Translations under genes and position numbers: made by a program
Notes under the pieces: generated by a model
What the model saw: the letters and a program-made list of their open reading frames with translations, nothing else
The model's database searches: none
Told to the model about the DNA's origin: nothing
Source of the DNA: Candidatus Rifleibacteriota bacterium
GTDB lineage: Bacteria > Muiribacteriota > Ozemobacteria > Ozemobacterales > Ozemobacteraceae
Direction: 5' to 3'
Assembly: GCA_012520995.1 (NCBI GenBank)
Contig: JAAYNI010000089.1
Coordinates: 1 to 45,976, forward strand
Length of the DNA: 45,976 bases
Part shown: positions 24,673 through 33,542 of the stretch, in pieces
How positions within the stretch are numbered: position 1 is the first letter of the stretch
How the letters are laid out: every line of letters starts with the position of its first letter

Positions 24673-25188
24673 TTGTCCCAACAAATCCTTCTCTTACTAG
24701 GCTATATGGCGGCTGGGAAATCTTATTTTAGCCAGGAAGCTGCAAAAAAATACAATTTATCCGCTTTTGACATAGATGATTTTACAGAGTCAAAAGCGGG
24801 TATTTCTATTAACGAAATTTTCAAAATTTCTGGCGAACCAGCCTTTAGAAAGCTGGAACATCAAGCTTTTTCGGAAATTCTGAAAAAAGCCCGTCTTTCC
24901 AAGACTCACTTTATAATTGCTGCAGGCGGAGGTTTATTAACCTATGAGCCCAACATCGCCTTACTGGAAGGCTTAACCCCTATTTTTATAGACACCCCCT
25001 TTGACATAATAAAAGAACGTCTAAAAGCAGGCAGAGAACAACGCCCTCTTGCTCCAGATGAAGAAAATGAATTAAAAAAACACTGGCAAACAAGACGCAA
25101 AAACTATATAAAATATTCTAAATATATAGTTGCCTGTGAAAAAGACTTTTACAATTTAATCGAATCTTTAATTGGAGTAACAAAATGA
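24673..25188 (+). CDS. aroK: Shikimate kinase
   Basis: Phosphorylates shikimate at the 3-hydroxyl, fifth step toward chorismate. The Walker A loop GYMAAGKS lies at residues 10-17. D-I-D-D follows a short helix (FDIDDFTESKAG). An AAGGGLLT substrate loop and the lid segment REQRPLAP are in place. 171 residues, normal length. TTG 24673 is the only start compatible with the P-loop position; it has no Shine-Dalgarno site, and the frame is open back to the TGA of the 24034 gene. An upstream ATT at 24637 is possible but less likely. Stop overlaps mazG as ATGA. Confidence 0.9.
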   Translation: MSQQILLLLGYMAAGKSYFSQEAAKKYNLSAFDIDDFTESKAGISINEIFKISGEPAFRKLEHQAFSEILKKARLSKTHFIIAAGGGLLTYEPNIALLEGLTPIFIDTPFDIIKERLKAGREQRPLAPDEENELKKHWQTRRKNYIKYSKYIVACEKDFYNLIESLIGVTK

Positions 25189-25997
25189 CAAAACCTGATG
25201 CTATAGAACAATTTTCACGTCTAGTAGATACCATAGCTCAACTTCGCTCAGAGCATGGGTGCAGCTGGGATAAAAAGCAAACATTTCTAAGCATGGGCAA
25301 ACATGTCAATAACGAAGCTCAAGAATTAGTAGAAGCTTTAAACAAAGAAGATCTTATCAACATCAAAGAAGAATGCGGCGATCTAATTATGACAGTCCTT
25401 CTTACAGCTCAAATAGCCTCTGAAGCTGGCACTTTTGATATAGCGGATGTCTGTGAAGGAATATCGGAAAAACTCATTTATAGACATCCACATGTTTTCT
25501 CAAGAGAAAACCCCGACTTACCTCCAGATGAGGTTCTCAAGCAATGGCAAGAAATCAAAATAGTTGAAAAAAAAGAAAAAAGTTCTATTGCAGCCATTAT
25601 GAAAGAGCAAGAAAAATATAAGTCTTCCATGATGGCTGCTGTAGCTCTCCAAGCTACGGCTGCAGAAACAGGGTTTGATTTCCCAACCGTTGACGGAGCC
25701 ATTCAAAAACTGCATGAAGAGTCAGCAGAATTACAAGAAGCAATTGATTCAAATGCAAACACTGAAGAAGAACTCGGCGATCTCCTCTTTGCAATAATGA
25801 ATATAGCCAGATTTGAAAATGTAGATCCAGAAATCGCTTTACGCAAGGCTTCAAAAAAGTTTACCAGCAGATTTACTGTAGTCGAAAAACTGGCCGAAGA
25901 AAATGGCGGAATGAAGGGTAAAAGCTTAGCAGAGCTTGACCAATACTGGGATCAGGCCAAGCTCATAGAACGTTCTCAAAACAATGAGTCTCATTAA
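25185..25997 (+). CDS. mazG: Nucleoside triphosphate pyrophosphohydrolase MazG
   Basis: Hydrolyses nucleoside triphosphates to monophosphate and pyrophosphate, clearing aberrant nucleotides. 270 residues with two MazG domains. The first carries KKQTFLSMGKHVNNEAQELVEAL and EECGDLIMTVLL. The second carries LHEESAELQEAI and EEELGDLLFAIMNIARF, with the metal-binding Glu/Asp of the E-x-x-E and E-x-x-D patterns. Good size match to the E. coli protein. It shares an ATGA overlap with aroK. Its TAA is just 2 nt from the stop of the convergent TPR gene, with no terminator between. Confidence 0.92.
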   Translation: MTKPDAIEQFSRLVDTIAQLRSEHGCSWDKKQTFLSMGKHVNNEAQELVEALNKEDLINIKEECGDLIMTVLLTAQIASEAGTFDIADVCEGISEKLIYRHPHVFSRENPDLPPDEVLKQWQEIKIVEKKEKSSIAAIMKEQEKYKSSMMAAVALQATAAETGFDFPTVDGAIQKLHEESAELQEAIDSNANTEEELGDLLFAIMNIARFENVDPEIALRKASKKFTSRFTVVEKLAEENGGMKGKSLAELDQYWDQAKLIERSQNNESH

Positions 25998-25999
25998 GC

Positions 26000-27832
26000 T
26001 CAATAATAACCTATGCTAGTTCTAAGATCCTTTAGTTCTTTGAGTTTGTCAGGATTCTGCTCAGAAGCTATAGCTCTGTCAATATAATCGCCTGCTTGCT
26101 GAAATTCATTTTTGCGAAGGCTTAGTTGTCCCAGAATCTTCCAAGCGTCAGAATTTTTAGGATTATATCTGATTGCGTTGTTAGCCGCAATTTCAGCATC
26201 TTCATTTTCATGAGCATCCAAATAAAGCGCCGCAGATAAAGACCAAGCCTGACTGCTTGAAGGATCTGCCGCCAAGGCATCATTGACATAATTTCTGGCT
26301 GTAAGATTGTCACCGTCATTTAAAGCCAAAATAGCTAAAGAATATCTGGGTTCATAAGCATCTGGAGCCAAACGGGCAGCATCTCTCAAAAAGCTCTTAG
26401 CATCATTAGAGTAGCCCATTCTGGAAAGCTCAACCGCAGCCTCATATTGAGCTTTAGAGTCATGAGGCTTGTTCAAAGCTTTAATTTTTACGAGATCTGC
26501 AGGAGAAGGTTTCGAGAGAGCTTCAAGGCGTTTTCGCTCCGCTTCCATTTCTTTAACCATCTGCTCATATTCTGCAACCTCTTTAAGATATGCTTTATAT
26601 TTTTTTTGATGCTCCTCATCAGCTCGTTTTTCTTTGGCTCTCTCATTATATATAGCTCTTGCAATATCAACATAAGGAGAGTCTTTTAGCTGATCATACA
26701 TCTTCACAAGATCATCGTAGGTGGTTTCGCGTTTCGCATTTATATAATCATAAAAGAGCTTATAGAAATCTTTGTCTAATTGAGAACCGGATTTTTTCAA
26801 GTATTTTTCATAAGCTATAAAGAGACCCCGCTCTGATTCAGCCAATAGAATAGGCTTACCAACTACTGCAGTCGCATAAAGCAAAAAGGCATTTTTAATA
26901 TCTTTAAGTTCCAGAGCGGTCATAGAAGCTTCAAAAAAGACATCTGAGTAAGAAGGATTATCTGTTCTGAATGCCGAAATATGTTCGAGAGCTTTTTTAT
27001 GCTCTCCTTTAGCAGTAAAAATCTTATATATTTCCAAGTGCGGAATAAAAACAGCAGCATCCAGCTTTAAAGCCCGTTCATAATAAGAGAGAGCTTTTTC
27101 AGGTTGTTTGGCAACCTCTGAATAAAAAGAAGCAAGCCAAGTAGTTACTGCATGATTATCCTCAAAATGCTTTCCTGAAGTTCTTTCAAAGAGTTCAACT
27201 TCAGCCAAGGGACTCTCCGACTGCTCAGGAAGAGTGCGCAAAAAGGTTATTGCACCAATTTCAGAGTCAGGATGTCTTTGTAAAAGTTTTTTTGAAGCTT
27301 CATATGCAGTTTTGTTTTCCGAAAGAAAAAATGAAGTTCTGACCAAGCCTTCCAAGACTCCTCTGCTTAAATTTTCAGGCAAATTCAGGTGACTTAAAAC
27401 TTCATAAAGAGTCATGGCAACTGTTATGTCGCCAGTCTGCTCATAAAGACCCGCCAAGGCATAGCCGTCTCTTGGCATCCTTTCGTAAGTCATGGCTCGT
27501 TCAAAAAGAACTATAGCGGTTTCCAAGTGTCCTTTTCTGGCAAAAGCATAAGCCAGCATAGAAAGAACTTCATAGTTTTCATCCAGAGGCTTAAGCGATT
27601 CGATAACTGTGTCGTAATCGCCTCTTAAATTCGCATTTCTGGCTGTTTCCAAAAGCTTTTGGTCTCTAGCTGCCTTTTCAGCTGCAGGATCTGCCTCAGG
27701 CTCATCCGCTTTCACTTGCAATGGCTGAGTCGGAGTTACAGGAACAGGTTTAAAAACAAAATAATATGCTGCCACTCCTAAGCAAGCAATAACCAAAACA
27801 GCAATAAACAGTACCAGTTTAATTTCTTTCAT
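26000..27832 (-). CDS. Membrane-anchored TPR-repeat protein
   Basis: 610 residues: an N-terminal membrane helix (KLVLFIAVLVIACLGVAAYYFVF), a short Pro/Thr linker, then many tetratricopeptide-type helical repeats. Typical patterns include GHLETAIVLFERAM, PEKALSYYERALKLDAAVFIPHLEIYK and KNSDAWKILGQLSLRKNEFQQAGDYIDRAI. A charged coiled-coil stretch near the middle (KKYKAYLKEVAEYEQMVKEMEAERKRLE) breaks the array. TPR arrays act as protein docking scaffolds, here on the periplasmic side. Partner unknown. The MITE at 27865 lies 33 nt upstream of the start codon, in the promoter region. Confidence 0.82.
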   Translation of the reverse strand: MKEIKLVLFIAVLVIACLGVAAYYFVFKPVPVTPTQPLQVKADEPEADPAAEKAARDQKLLETARNANLRGDYDTVIESLKPLDENYEVLSMLAYAFARKGHLETAIVLFERAMTYERMPRDGYALAGLYEQTGDITVAMTLYEVLSHLNLPENLSRGVLEGLVRTSFFLSENKTAYEASKKLLQRHPDSEIGAITFLRTLPEQSESPLAEVELFERTSGKHFEDNHAVTTWLASFYSEVAKQPEKALSYYERALKLDAAVFIPHLEIYKIFTAKGEHKKALEHISAFRTDNPSYSDVFFEASMTALELKDIKNAFLLYATAVVGKPILLAESERGLFIAYEKYLKKSGSQLDKDFYKLFYDYINAKRETTYDDLVKMYDQLKDSPYVDIARAIYNERAKEKRADEEHQKKYKAYLKEVAEYEQMVKEMEAERKRLEALSKPSPADLVKIKALNKPHDSKAQYEAAVELSRMGYSNDAKSFLRDAARLAPDAYEPRYSLAILALNDGDNLTARNYVNDALAADPSSSQAWSLSAALYLDAHENEDAEIAANNAIRYNPKNSDAWKILGQLSLRKNEFQQAGDYIDRAIASEQNPDKLKELKDLRTSIGYY

Positions 27833-27864
27833 ATGTGCCTCTCTAAAAATTCTATCAGCTGGAA

Positions 27865-27994
27865 TAGGGTCTGTTGAACATTCAAAAATTAGTAACTATA
27901 AGCTACTGAAAATATATCGATTATGACGACTTTCAGTAAACTCATCATAATCTTTAAAAACAGTAAGTTACACACCAATGTTCAACAGACCCTA
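27865..27994. mobile_element. 130-bp TA-flanked MITE-like element
   Basis: An 18-bp perfect inverted repeat bounds it: TAGGGTCTGTTGAACATT at 27865-27882 and its inverse at 27977-27994. TA at each end may be the target duplication, as in IS630/Tc1-mariner type elements. Subterminal GTAACT and TACTG are also partly mirrored. No ORF of any size is inside, so it is non-autonomous. It sits upstream of the TPR gene, so it may carry or disrupt its promoter. Family assignment is by the TA ends only. Confidence 0.72.
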
Positions 27995-28088
27995 ATATAA
28001 GCAAATGCTAATAAAAGTTTTAATCTATAAGCTATGCTAAAAAATTCGCAATCACAAGCCGAATTCTATTATGACGAGGAGAAGAAAT

Positions 28089-28430
28089 ATGCAAAACAAA
28101 GAGACCTTACACCCTGAAAGCTTGCCAATCCAAGCTAATCATTTAAAAGACAATATCTCAATTGATATTTGCCATATACTTGCAGCTAATCAAGCTCTTT
28201 TAAAGAATATGAGCTTAAAAATTGAAAACCTCGAATCAGAACTCAGACTCATGAGAAAGAAAATATCCGAGAAGGAAAAACACGAACACAGCATGCTTCT
28301 GCTTCTCGCAGCCCCGCCTCAACAAAGCAAAGTCTGGAAACCTAAGGAACTGCCTAATATACAAGAGCATAAAAGGAAGTTCTCAGCTTTTGACAGATTT
28401 TTTAGGCCTTGGGTGATGCGAAGAGAATAA
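28089..28430 (+). CDS. Small coiled-coil protein, unknown
   Basis: Not recognised. 113 residues starting MQNKETLHPESL, with a helical, heptad-like middle (NMSLKIENLESELRLMRKKISEKEKHEHS) and a basic C-terminus ending WVMRRE. GAGGAG lies about 7 nt before ATG 28089; the ATG 28071 in the same frame lies upstream of that site. Soluble, probably oligomeric. The stop abuts the stop of a small minus-strand gene with zero bases between. Confidence 0.65.
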   Translation: MQNKETLHPESLPIQANHLKDNISIDICHILAANQALLKNMSLKIENLESELRLMRKKISEKEKHEHSMLLLLAAPPQQSKVWKPKELPNIQEHKRKFSAFDRFFRPWVMRRE

Positions 28431-28553
28431 TCAGTCTTCAACCACCACTATTTCTCTAACCTTTTCCAGATCCAAAGTGCCTTCTTTGTAGGCTATATAA
28501 TGTTTACAGGTTTCGCAATCTGAATTTTCGTAAATTTCCCAGCAGTAAGTCAT
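28431..28553 (-). CDS. 40-residue Cys-containing small protein
   Basis: A short minus-strand ORF of 40 codons with a strong AAGGAG site 10 nt upstream of ATG 28553. The product starts MTYCWEIYENSDCETCKHYI and ends EIVVVED. The Cys pattern is C4, C13, C16; a C-W start plus C-x-x-C recalls short zinc-knuckle proteins. Its TGA stop at 28431-28433 touches the stop of the convergent 28089 gene. Coding is supported by the ribosome site and codon usage; no family assignment is made. Confidence 0.6.
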   Translation of the reverse strand: MTYCWEIYENSDCETCKHYIAYKEGTLDLEKVREIVVVED

Positions 28554-28659
28554 GTTTTTGTAACTCCTTGGTCTGATATTTAGCATGAAAAACAGTAAGG
28601 CAAATCGCCTTGGGGAATAGTACCCTAATTTACATAAAAAATCAAGTTATCCTAAAGCT

Positions 28660-28696
28660 AAGACCCCTCTGAAGAAGAGGCTTCCAGAGGGGTCTT
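28660..28696 (-). terminator. GC-rich hairpin downstream of YiiX-like gene
   Basis: AAGACCCCTCTG (28660-28671) pairs perfectly with CAGAGGGGTCTT (28685-28696); AAG and CTT extend the stem inward. The tract after it on the minus strand is AGCTTTAGG, a poor T run, so termination is only likely. It resembles the CCCTCTGA stem after the neighbouring paralogue (30496-30540). Confidence 0.5.
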
Positions 28697-28783
28697 GTCA
28701 TTAAATATTAAACACTTTTTCTATTCACAGATTAACCAAAACAATGGAGATTGAGCACTGTCCGTTAATCCCTGCTCACTGTT

Positions 28784-30403
28784 TTATTTAGGCCAGTCAA
28801 TTATAATTTTATCTTTTCCAGGAAAAGCCAAGTCTGTAGGACTTGTAAAATCATCGCTGACCAGACCTTCTGCACTGCCTGGCATAAGCTTGGATAAAGG
28901 CTTGCCAATCAAGGGCCAATCGGCAACAACCTCTCTGCGATCATTCACCCAGTCGATAATTTCCATTACAGTGTCAATACCTGCAGGCAATTCAACATTC
29001 TGTTGTCTTGCCAAACCGCCCACCAGTTCGCCGATAGAATTAGTATGCTTGTAAATAGGCATAAAGAGCTGGAATGCTATTTTCAGGAATTCTTTCTTAG
29101 AAACTCCAGCCATTTGAACAATTTTATTTACGTCTTTCCTGATAGCGTTTGCTATGCGAAGCTTAGCCGCCTTTTCTCTTACAAAACCAATTCCAAATGG
29201 AGTTTTAAACCTGCCTGAAGCCTTGTCAGCTTTGTATTGTTGGCTAGCCTTCTTATAATTAGGCATAGCTTTGTCAGCTTTTATAAGATTAACTGTCCTG
29301 TTAAGACGATCGTAAGCCTTTTTATCAGGAAAAGCTTTATCGAAAACGGCACACTGAGGAATAACGGTATAAATAAGAAACTTCTGCAACTTATCAAAGT
29401 CCGGATTCGACATGTACTCCGTAGTAAACTGAACAATTTCATCCGAAAGTTTGAAGCGATCCTTAGGCTGAAGACTGTCTATCACTGATTGTAAAGCTCT
29501 AACAAGACCGTCTCTTTTGGGATCCTTGTTAGCTATTGAAAGACCTGCGCTCTTATATGCTTTATAAACAAGCTCACTGCAATAAAAAGCTCCATCGTTG
29601 TCCTTGTCAGTAAATGCGTAATCATAGGGCTTGCCGAGCTGCTGATAGGCGTATGACAAAGCCTTATTGATAATTCTTTGGGCTTCGGCTTCTGGCATAC
29701 CCTGCGTCGGACGCACTATACGAAAACGTCCATAATGACTGAACTCTTCAAACCACATCACCATTCTTATCTGATCTTTTGTGGAATCGCCTGAATAGCC
29801 TGTTATACCCATAGCTTCAATCATAACCGGAGGAGAAACATGAGTAACCAACGTGGCGTGGAAGTAAGGCCCTTTAGTCATCATGCAAATCATATTATTT
29901 TCTATATCTTTCGGACTATCAGGACCGTTAAGAACTACGTCGCCGACTTTACAAGCCTGTATCATTTCAACGTAGTCAGCATCTTTACGGATCCTTCTGG
30001 CCCATCTCAGCATGTGATCTATATTGCCGAAATCTTTTGAAAATTGTGAAGGTTTGACATTGGGAAAAAAGCTTTTGCAAAGACGTATTGAAGCTTCTTT
30101 TCCGCCTTTATCACCAGTATAAGGAGCTTTTCTTTCTTTACACAACTTAAGTTGTGGATAATAAATTGGCAAAAGCTTCATCCGGATCAACTCAATTTCT
30201 TCTTCCGTAAGGTTTTCCAAATAAGCTTCTTCTATCTGATCTAAGGGATTGTATTGAGAGGTTTCATCAACCGCCTCTGAAATAACCTCTACATTTTCAT
30301 CTGAATCAATGCTAACCTCAAAAGGTGAAACAGCAAAGATTGGTGATGAAAAGCCCAAGAGGAGTGATATTAAAAATATGGAAACAGCTTTTTTTCTTAT
30401 CAT
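28784..30403 (-). CDS. Secreted YiiX/YebB-type NlpC/P60 cysteine hydrolase
   Basis: Exported 539-residue protein; signal MIRKKAVSIFLISLLLGFSSPIFA is cleaved near residue 24. An acidic linker precedes a circularly permuted papain-like core. Candidate catalytic residues are H182 (PYFHATLVTH), E196 (MIEAMGI) and C275 (FYCSELVYKAY), the order seen in YiiX-type enzymes. VGDVVLNGPDS and QLGKPYDY are family blocks. The 250-residue C-terminal helical region is not recognised. CGGAG 7 nt upstream supports ATG 30403 over TTG 30421. These hydrolases act on cell-wall peptides or lipids; substrate here unknown. A paralogue with two nonsense codons lies directly upstream. Confidence 0.82.
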   Translation of the reverse strand: MIRKKAVSIFLISLLLGFSSPIFAVSPFEVSIDSDENVEVISEAVDETSQYNPLDQIEEAYLENLTEEEIELIRMKLLPIYYPQLKLCKERKAPYTGDKGGKEASIRLCKSFFPNVKPSQFSKDFGNIDHMLRWARRIRKDADYVEMIQACKVGDVVLNGPDSPKDIENNMICMMTKGPYFHATLVTHVSPPVMIEAMGITGYSGDSTKDQIRMVMWFEEFSHYGRFRIVRPTQGMPEAEAQRIINKALSYAYQQLGKPYDYAFTDKDNDGAFYCSELVYKAYKSAGLSIANKDPKRDGLVRALQSVIDSLQPKDRFKLSDEIVQFTTEYMSNPDFDKLQKFLIYTVIPQCAVFDKAFPDKKAYDRLNRTVNLIKADKAMPNYKKASQQYKADKASGRFKTPFGIGFVREKAAKLRIANAIRKDVNKIVQMAGVSKKEFLKIAFQLFMPIYKHTNSIGELVGGLARQQNVELPAGIDTVMEIIDWVNDRREVVADWPLIGKPLSKLMPGSAEGLVSDDFTSPTDLAFPGKDKIIIDWPK

Positions 30404-30458
30404 CTTACTACTCCGCTCCAATAGTTTTATTAGACTGCTTTATAAGCATACTACTTAG

Positions 30459-30464
30459 ATTATA
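30459..30464 (-). promoter_or_regulatory. -10 element of the 30403 gene
   Basis: Minus-strand TATAAT lies about 55 nt from ATG 30403, downstream of the terminator of the paralogue (30496-30540). No convincing -35 is seen. Confidence 0.4.
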
Positions 30465-30495
30465 CTATAAAGTTTACAATGCCGCATCCCAATTA

Positions 30496-30540
30496 AAGCA
30501 AATACCCTCTGAAATAGAAATTATCAGAGGGTTTTTGCTT
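30496..30540 (-). terminator. Hairpin terminator after the interrupted paralogue
   Basis: A 17-bp stem (30496-30512 with 30524-30540), with one T-T mismatch, contains ACCCTCTGA and TCAGAGGGT. It lies 10 nt past the stop of the interrupted gene; a T-containing tract follows on both strands. Confidence 0.75.
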
Positions 30541-30549
30541 TAACTTTCC

Positions 30550-32214
30550 TTATTTAGGCCAGTCATATATAATTTTATCGTTTGAAACAGCCGCCAAATC
30601 CATAGGGCTGGTAAAGTCATCAGTAACTTTGCCTTCCGCAGAACCTGGCATTATGCTCGCTAAAAGCCCACCGATTACTGGCCAATCAGCAACTACCGTA
30701 CGCCTGGCATTCAGCCAGTCTACTATTTCCATCAGGGTTTTTATGCCTGAAGGAAGCTGCATATTTTGTTGCCTTGCCATACCTCCAAGCAAATCTCCAA
30801 CTGAGCCCATATGTTGATAAACAGGGAGAAAAAGCTGAAATACTATTTTAACCAACTCTCTCTTTTGGACTCCCGCCGTTTTAGCAAGCTTATCAATATC
30901 TTGGAAAACAGCAGTTCCTATACGAAGCTGAGCCGCTTTTTCTCGTGCTATTCCTATCCCAAAACCTGTTTTATACTTGCCAGCATCTCTTTCCTCATTA
31001 TATTGCTGCTGAGCCTTTTTGTAATTTACCATAGCTTTGTCGTTCTTTAGCAAGTCTATGGTTCTATTCAGGCGATCATATGCTTTTTTGTCAGGAAAAG
31101 CTTTGGCAAAAACGCCACAATTTGGAACAACCGTATAAACCAAGAATTTTTGCAGCTTGTCGAAATCAGGATTGGCTGTGTATTCATTAGCAAAAGACAT
31201 TATTTCATTCGCAAGAGTAAAGCGATCGCGAGGCTGCAAGCTATCTACAACAGCCTGTAAGGCAGTAACAATTGAATCTCTTTGAGGGTTTTTGGCAGCA
31301 ACATTAAGACCAGTACTCTTGTATGCCTTATAAACCAGCTCGCTGCAATAAAAAGCTTTGTCCCCGTCACTATCCGTAAAACCATAGTCATAAGGCTTTC
31401 CCAGCTGTTCATAGGCATAAGATATAGCACCTTCTATAGCTTTTCGAGCATCCGCTTCTGCCATGCCATTAGTAGGGCGAACTATTCGAAAACGGCTATG
31501 ATAACCGAACTGTTCATACTACATCAGCATTCTGACTTGATCCGTTGTAGGATCTGAGGAATCTCCAGTTATACCCATAGCTTCAATCATGACCGGAGGA
31601 GAAACATGCGTAATCAATGTAGCATGGAAATAAGGACCTTTAGTCAGCATGCAAATCATGTCATCTTCCATTACAGTCGGTCTATTCGGGCCAGATATTA
31701 CAGCATCGCCAACTTTGCAAGCTTGTATCATTTCTATCAAAGCTTTGTCATTTTGAACTTCTCTAGCCCAATTCAGCATATAATCCATATTTCCGAAGTT
31801 TTTTGAAAACTGTCCAGGTTTAACATTCGGGAAGAAGCTCTTGCAAAGCTCTATTGAAGCTTCTATTCCGCCTTTCGCGCCCATATATGGAGGTTTCTGT
31901 TCCTTGCATTGTTTCAACTGTGGGTAGTAATCAGGCAGAAGTCCTATTTGAAGGAATTTCATTTCTTCTTCCGTAAGATTATCAAGAAAATCTTCGTCTA
32001 TTACAGCAGTTCCAAGCTCGGATTCCGCATCATTGTCAATGCCAGAAGCACTTTTATTAATTTCTGTTGCTTGTGAGCCAGAGATGCTTTCGGTCGTAAC
32101 TGTTCCAGTTTGTTCCGTATAGCCAACATCGAATGGAGAAGACGCAAAAATTGGGAAGGAAACTCCCAATCAAAACAAACATGTCAATACTGCAATAAAT
32201 CTTTTTGCTATCAT
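30550..32214 (-). pseudogene. YiiX-type hydrolase paralogue interrupted by two in-frame stops
   Basis: The frame runs from ATG 32214 (CGGAG about 11 nt upstream) to TAA at 30550. It aligns over its whole length with the intact gene at 28784-30403, about 555 codons. Codon 15, in the signal peptide, is TGA at 32170-32172 where the intact copy has Leu (TTA to TGA is one change). Codon 232 is TAG at 31519-31521 where the intact copy has Trp (TGG to TAG). No frameshift is seen. Catalytic blocks FHATLITH, IEAMGI and FYCSELVYKAY are kept. Protein conservation is high, so loss is recent or the stops are read through. Other genes here end normally at TGA and TAG. Confidence 0.8.
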
Positions 32215-32366
32215 ACTATTAATTACTCCGCTTATTGTCTTTGAGTTTAATACTCCGATTTTACACAAAAGTTTGCAGAGAACATAAGCCCTCTTTGATT
32301 TTATCCTTTGTTTTTCTCACAAAATATAATAATATTCCTTAAGATCTTTTAAAAAGAGACTTGAAA

Positions 32367-33542
32367 ATGAAACAAATTATTTTAAAAAAGAACACAGAAT
32401 TTTCTATTATTCAAGGACACCCTTGGGTATACAAACATTCAATTAAAACCGCTCCTAAAAATTTAAAAACAGGCGAGCCCGTTGAAGTATTGACTCATAA
32501 AGAAAAGTTTGCCGCTTACGGCATAGCTGACGTAGACTCGCCAATATTTGTAAGACTATTCCCTTCTCAAAATGCTCAAGACATCCACAAGGAAATAGAG
32601 AAGCTAATATTTGAAGCAACCGAGACAAGACGATTTTTATTCAGAAACTCCGACACCACTGCTTGGAGAGCTATTAACGGCGAAGGTGACGGAATATCGG
32701 GTCTTATCGTTGACCTTTATGGCGATACAATGGTTTTACAGCTCTACACATTAGCATTGGAACCCTATAAGCAAACTATAATTGCCAGCCTTCGCAAGGC
32801 CTATCCAGAAGTCAAACACCTTTGGCAAACAGATAAAATACGCATTATTAAATCTGACGGCCCTCAACTGCTCTACGGAAAAGACAAAACTGGCACAGCC
32901 TCCTTCAAAGAAAACGGCATGCTTTTTGAAGCAGATCTTATCAACGGACAAAAAACCGGCTTTTTCTTGGATCAAAGAGATAACCGACAATTAATAAGAG
33001 AGGTTTCAGAAAACAAAAAAGTGCTGAATATCTGCGGCTACACAGGTGCCTTTACCGTTGCAGCCGCTTATGGCAAAGCTTGTGAAACAGTAACAGTTGA
33101 TATTTCTGCTCCCGCCCTTCAAGAAGCCGAAAAAAACATGAAGCTGAACGGATTTTCAAGCCCCAAACATTCTTTTGAGAAGGCGGACATGTTCAATTAT
33201 CTTGAAGAAGCAAAAGAAAACAGCTTTGATATAGTTATAACAGACCCGCCCAGCATGGCAAAAAATGCCGGCGAACGTTTGAAGGCAGGAAGAGCTTACA
33301 GAAAATTGGCAAAACTAGCTGCAAAAACCACAAAACCTGGCGGCTTTATGTTTGCAGCCTCCTGCACATCTCAAATCAGCCGTCAAGAATTTAGCGAAGC
33401 TCTGCTTTCCGGAATCACTTCTGCAGGAAAAAGAGCTGTTCTATTAAAAGAATCTTATCACGCTGGCGATCACCCTGTTTTACCTGCCCACAAAGAAGGT
33501 CTTTATCTCAAAGGCATGCTTTTTAAAATTTATGAGAAATAA
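32367..33542 (+). CDS. RlmI-like rRNA (cytosine-C5) methyltransferase
   Basis: SAM-dependent methyltransferase of the RlmI/RlmK type; E. coli RlmI methylates C1962 of 23S rRNA. A PUA-like N-terminus (KKNTEFSIIQGHPWVYKHSI) is followed by a linker domain and a class I SAM fold. The fold has NICGYTGAFTVAAA (SAM loop), TVDISAPALQEAEKN and the catalytic-loop DPPSMAKN. 391 residues from ATG 32367, which has AAGAGA about 7 nt upstream; a TTG at 32361 is also in frame. A TATAAT at 32325-32330 may be its -10. Its 3' end overlaps the Nudix gene by 11 nt. Confidence 0.88.
   Translation: MKQIILKKNTEFSIIQGHPWVYKHSIKTAPKNLKTGEPVEVLTHKEKFAAYGIADVDSPIFVRLFPSQNAQDIHKEIEKLIFEATETRRFLFRNSDTTAWRAINGEGDGISGLIVDLYGDTMVLQLYTLALEPYKQTIIASLRKAYPEVKHLWQTDKIRIIKSDGPQLLYGKDKTGTASFKENGMLFEADLINGQKTGFFLDQRDNRQLIREVSENKKVLNICGYTGAFTVAAAYGKACETVTVDISAPALQEAEKNMKLNGFSSPKHSFEKADMFNYLEEAKENSFDIVITDPPSMAKNAGERLKAGRAYRKLAKLAAKTTKPGGFMFAASCTSQISRQEFSEALLSGITSAGKRAVLLKESYHAGDHPVLPAHKEGLYLKGMLFKIYEK

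Noticed and set aside
30550-32214. Genetic-code change (TGA or TAG as sense)
   Set aside because: tatD, rnfD, rnfE, exbD and hslO end at TGA, and rnfG and fmdB at TAG, so both codons terminate normally here.
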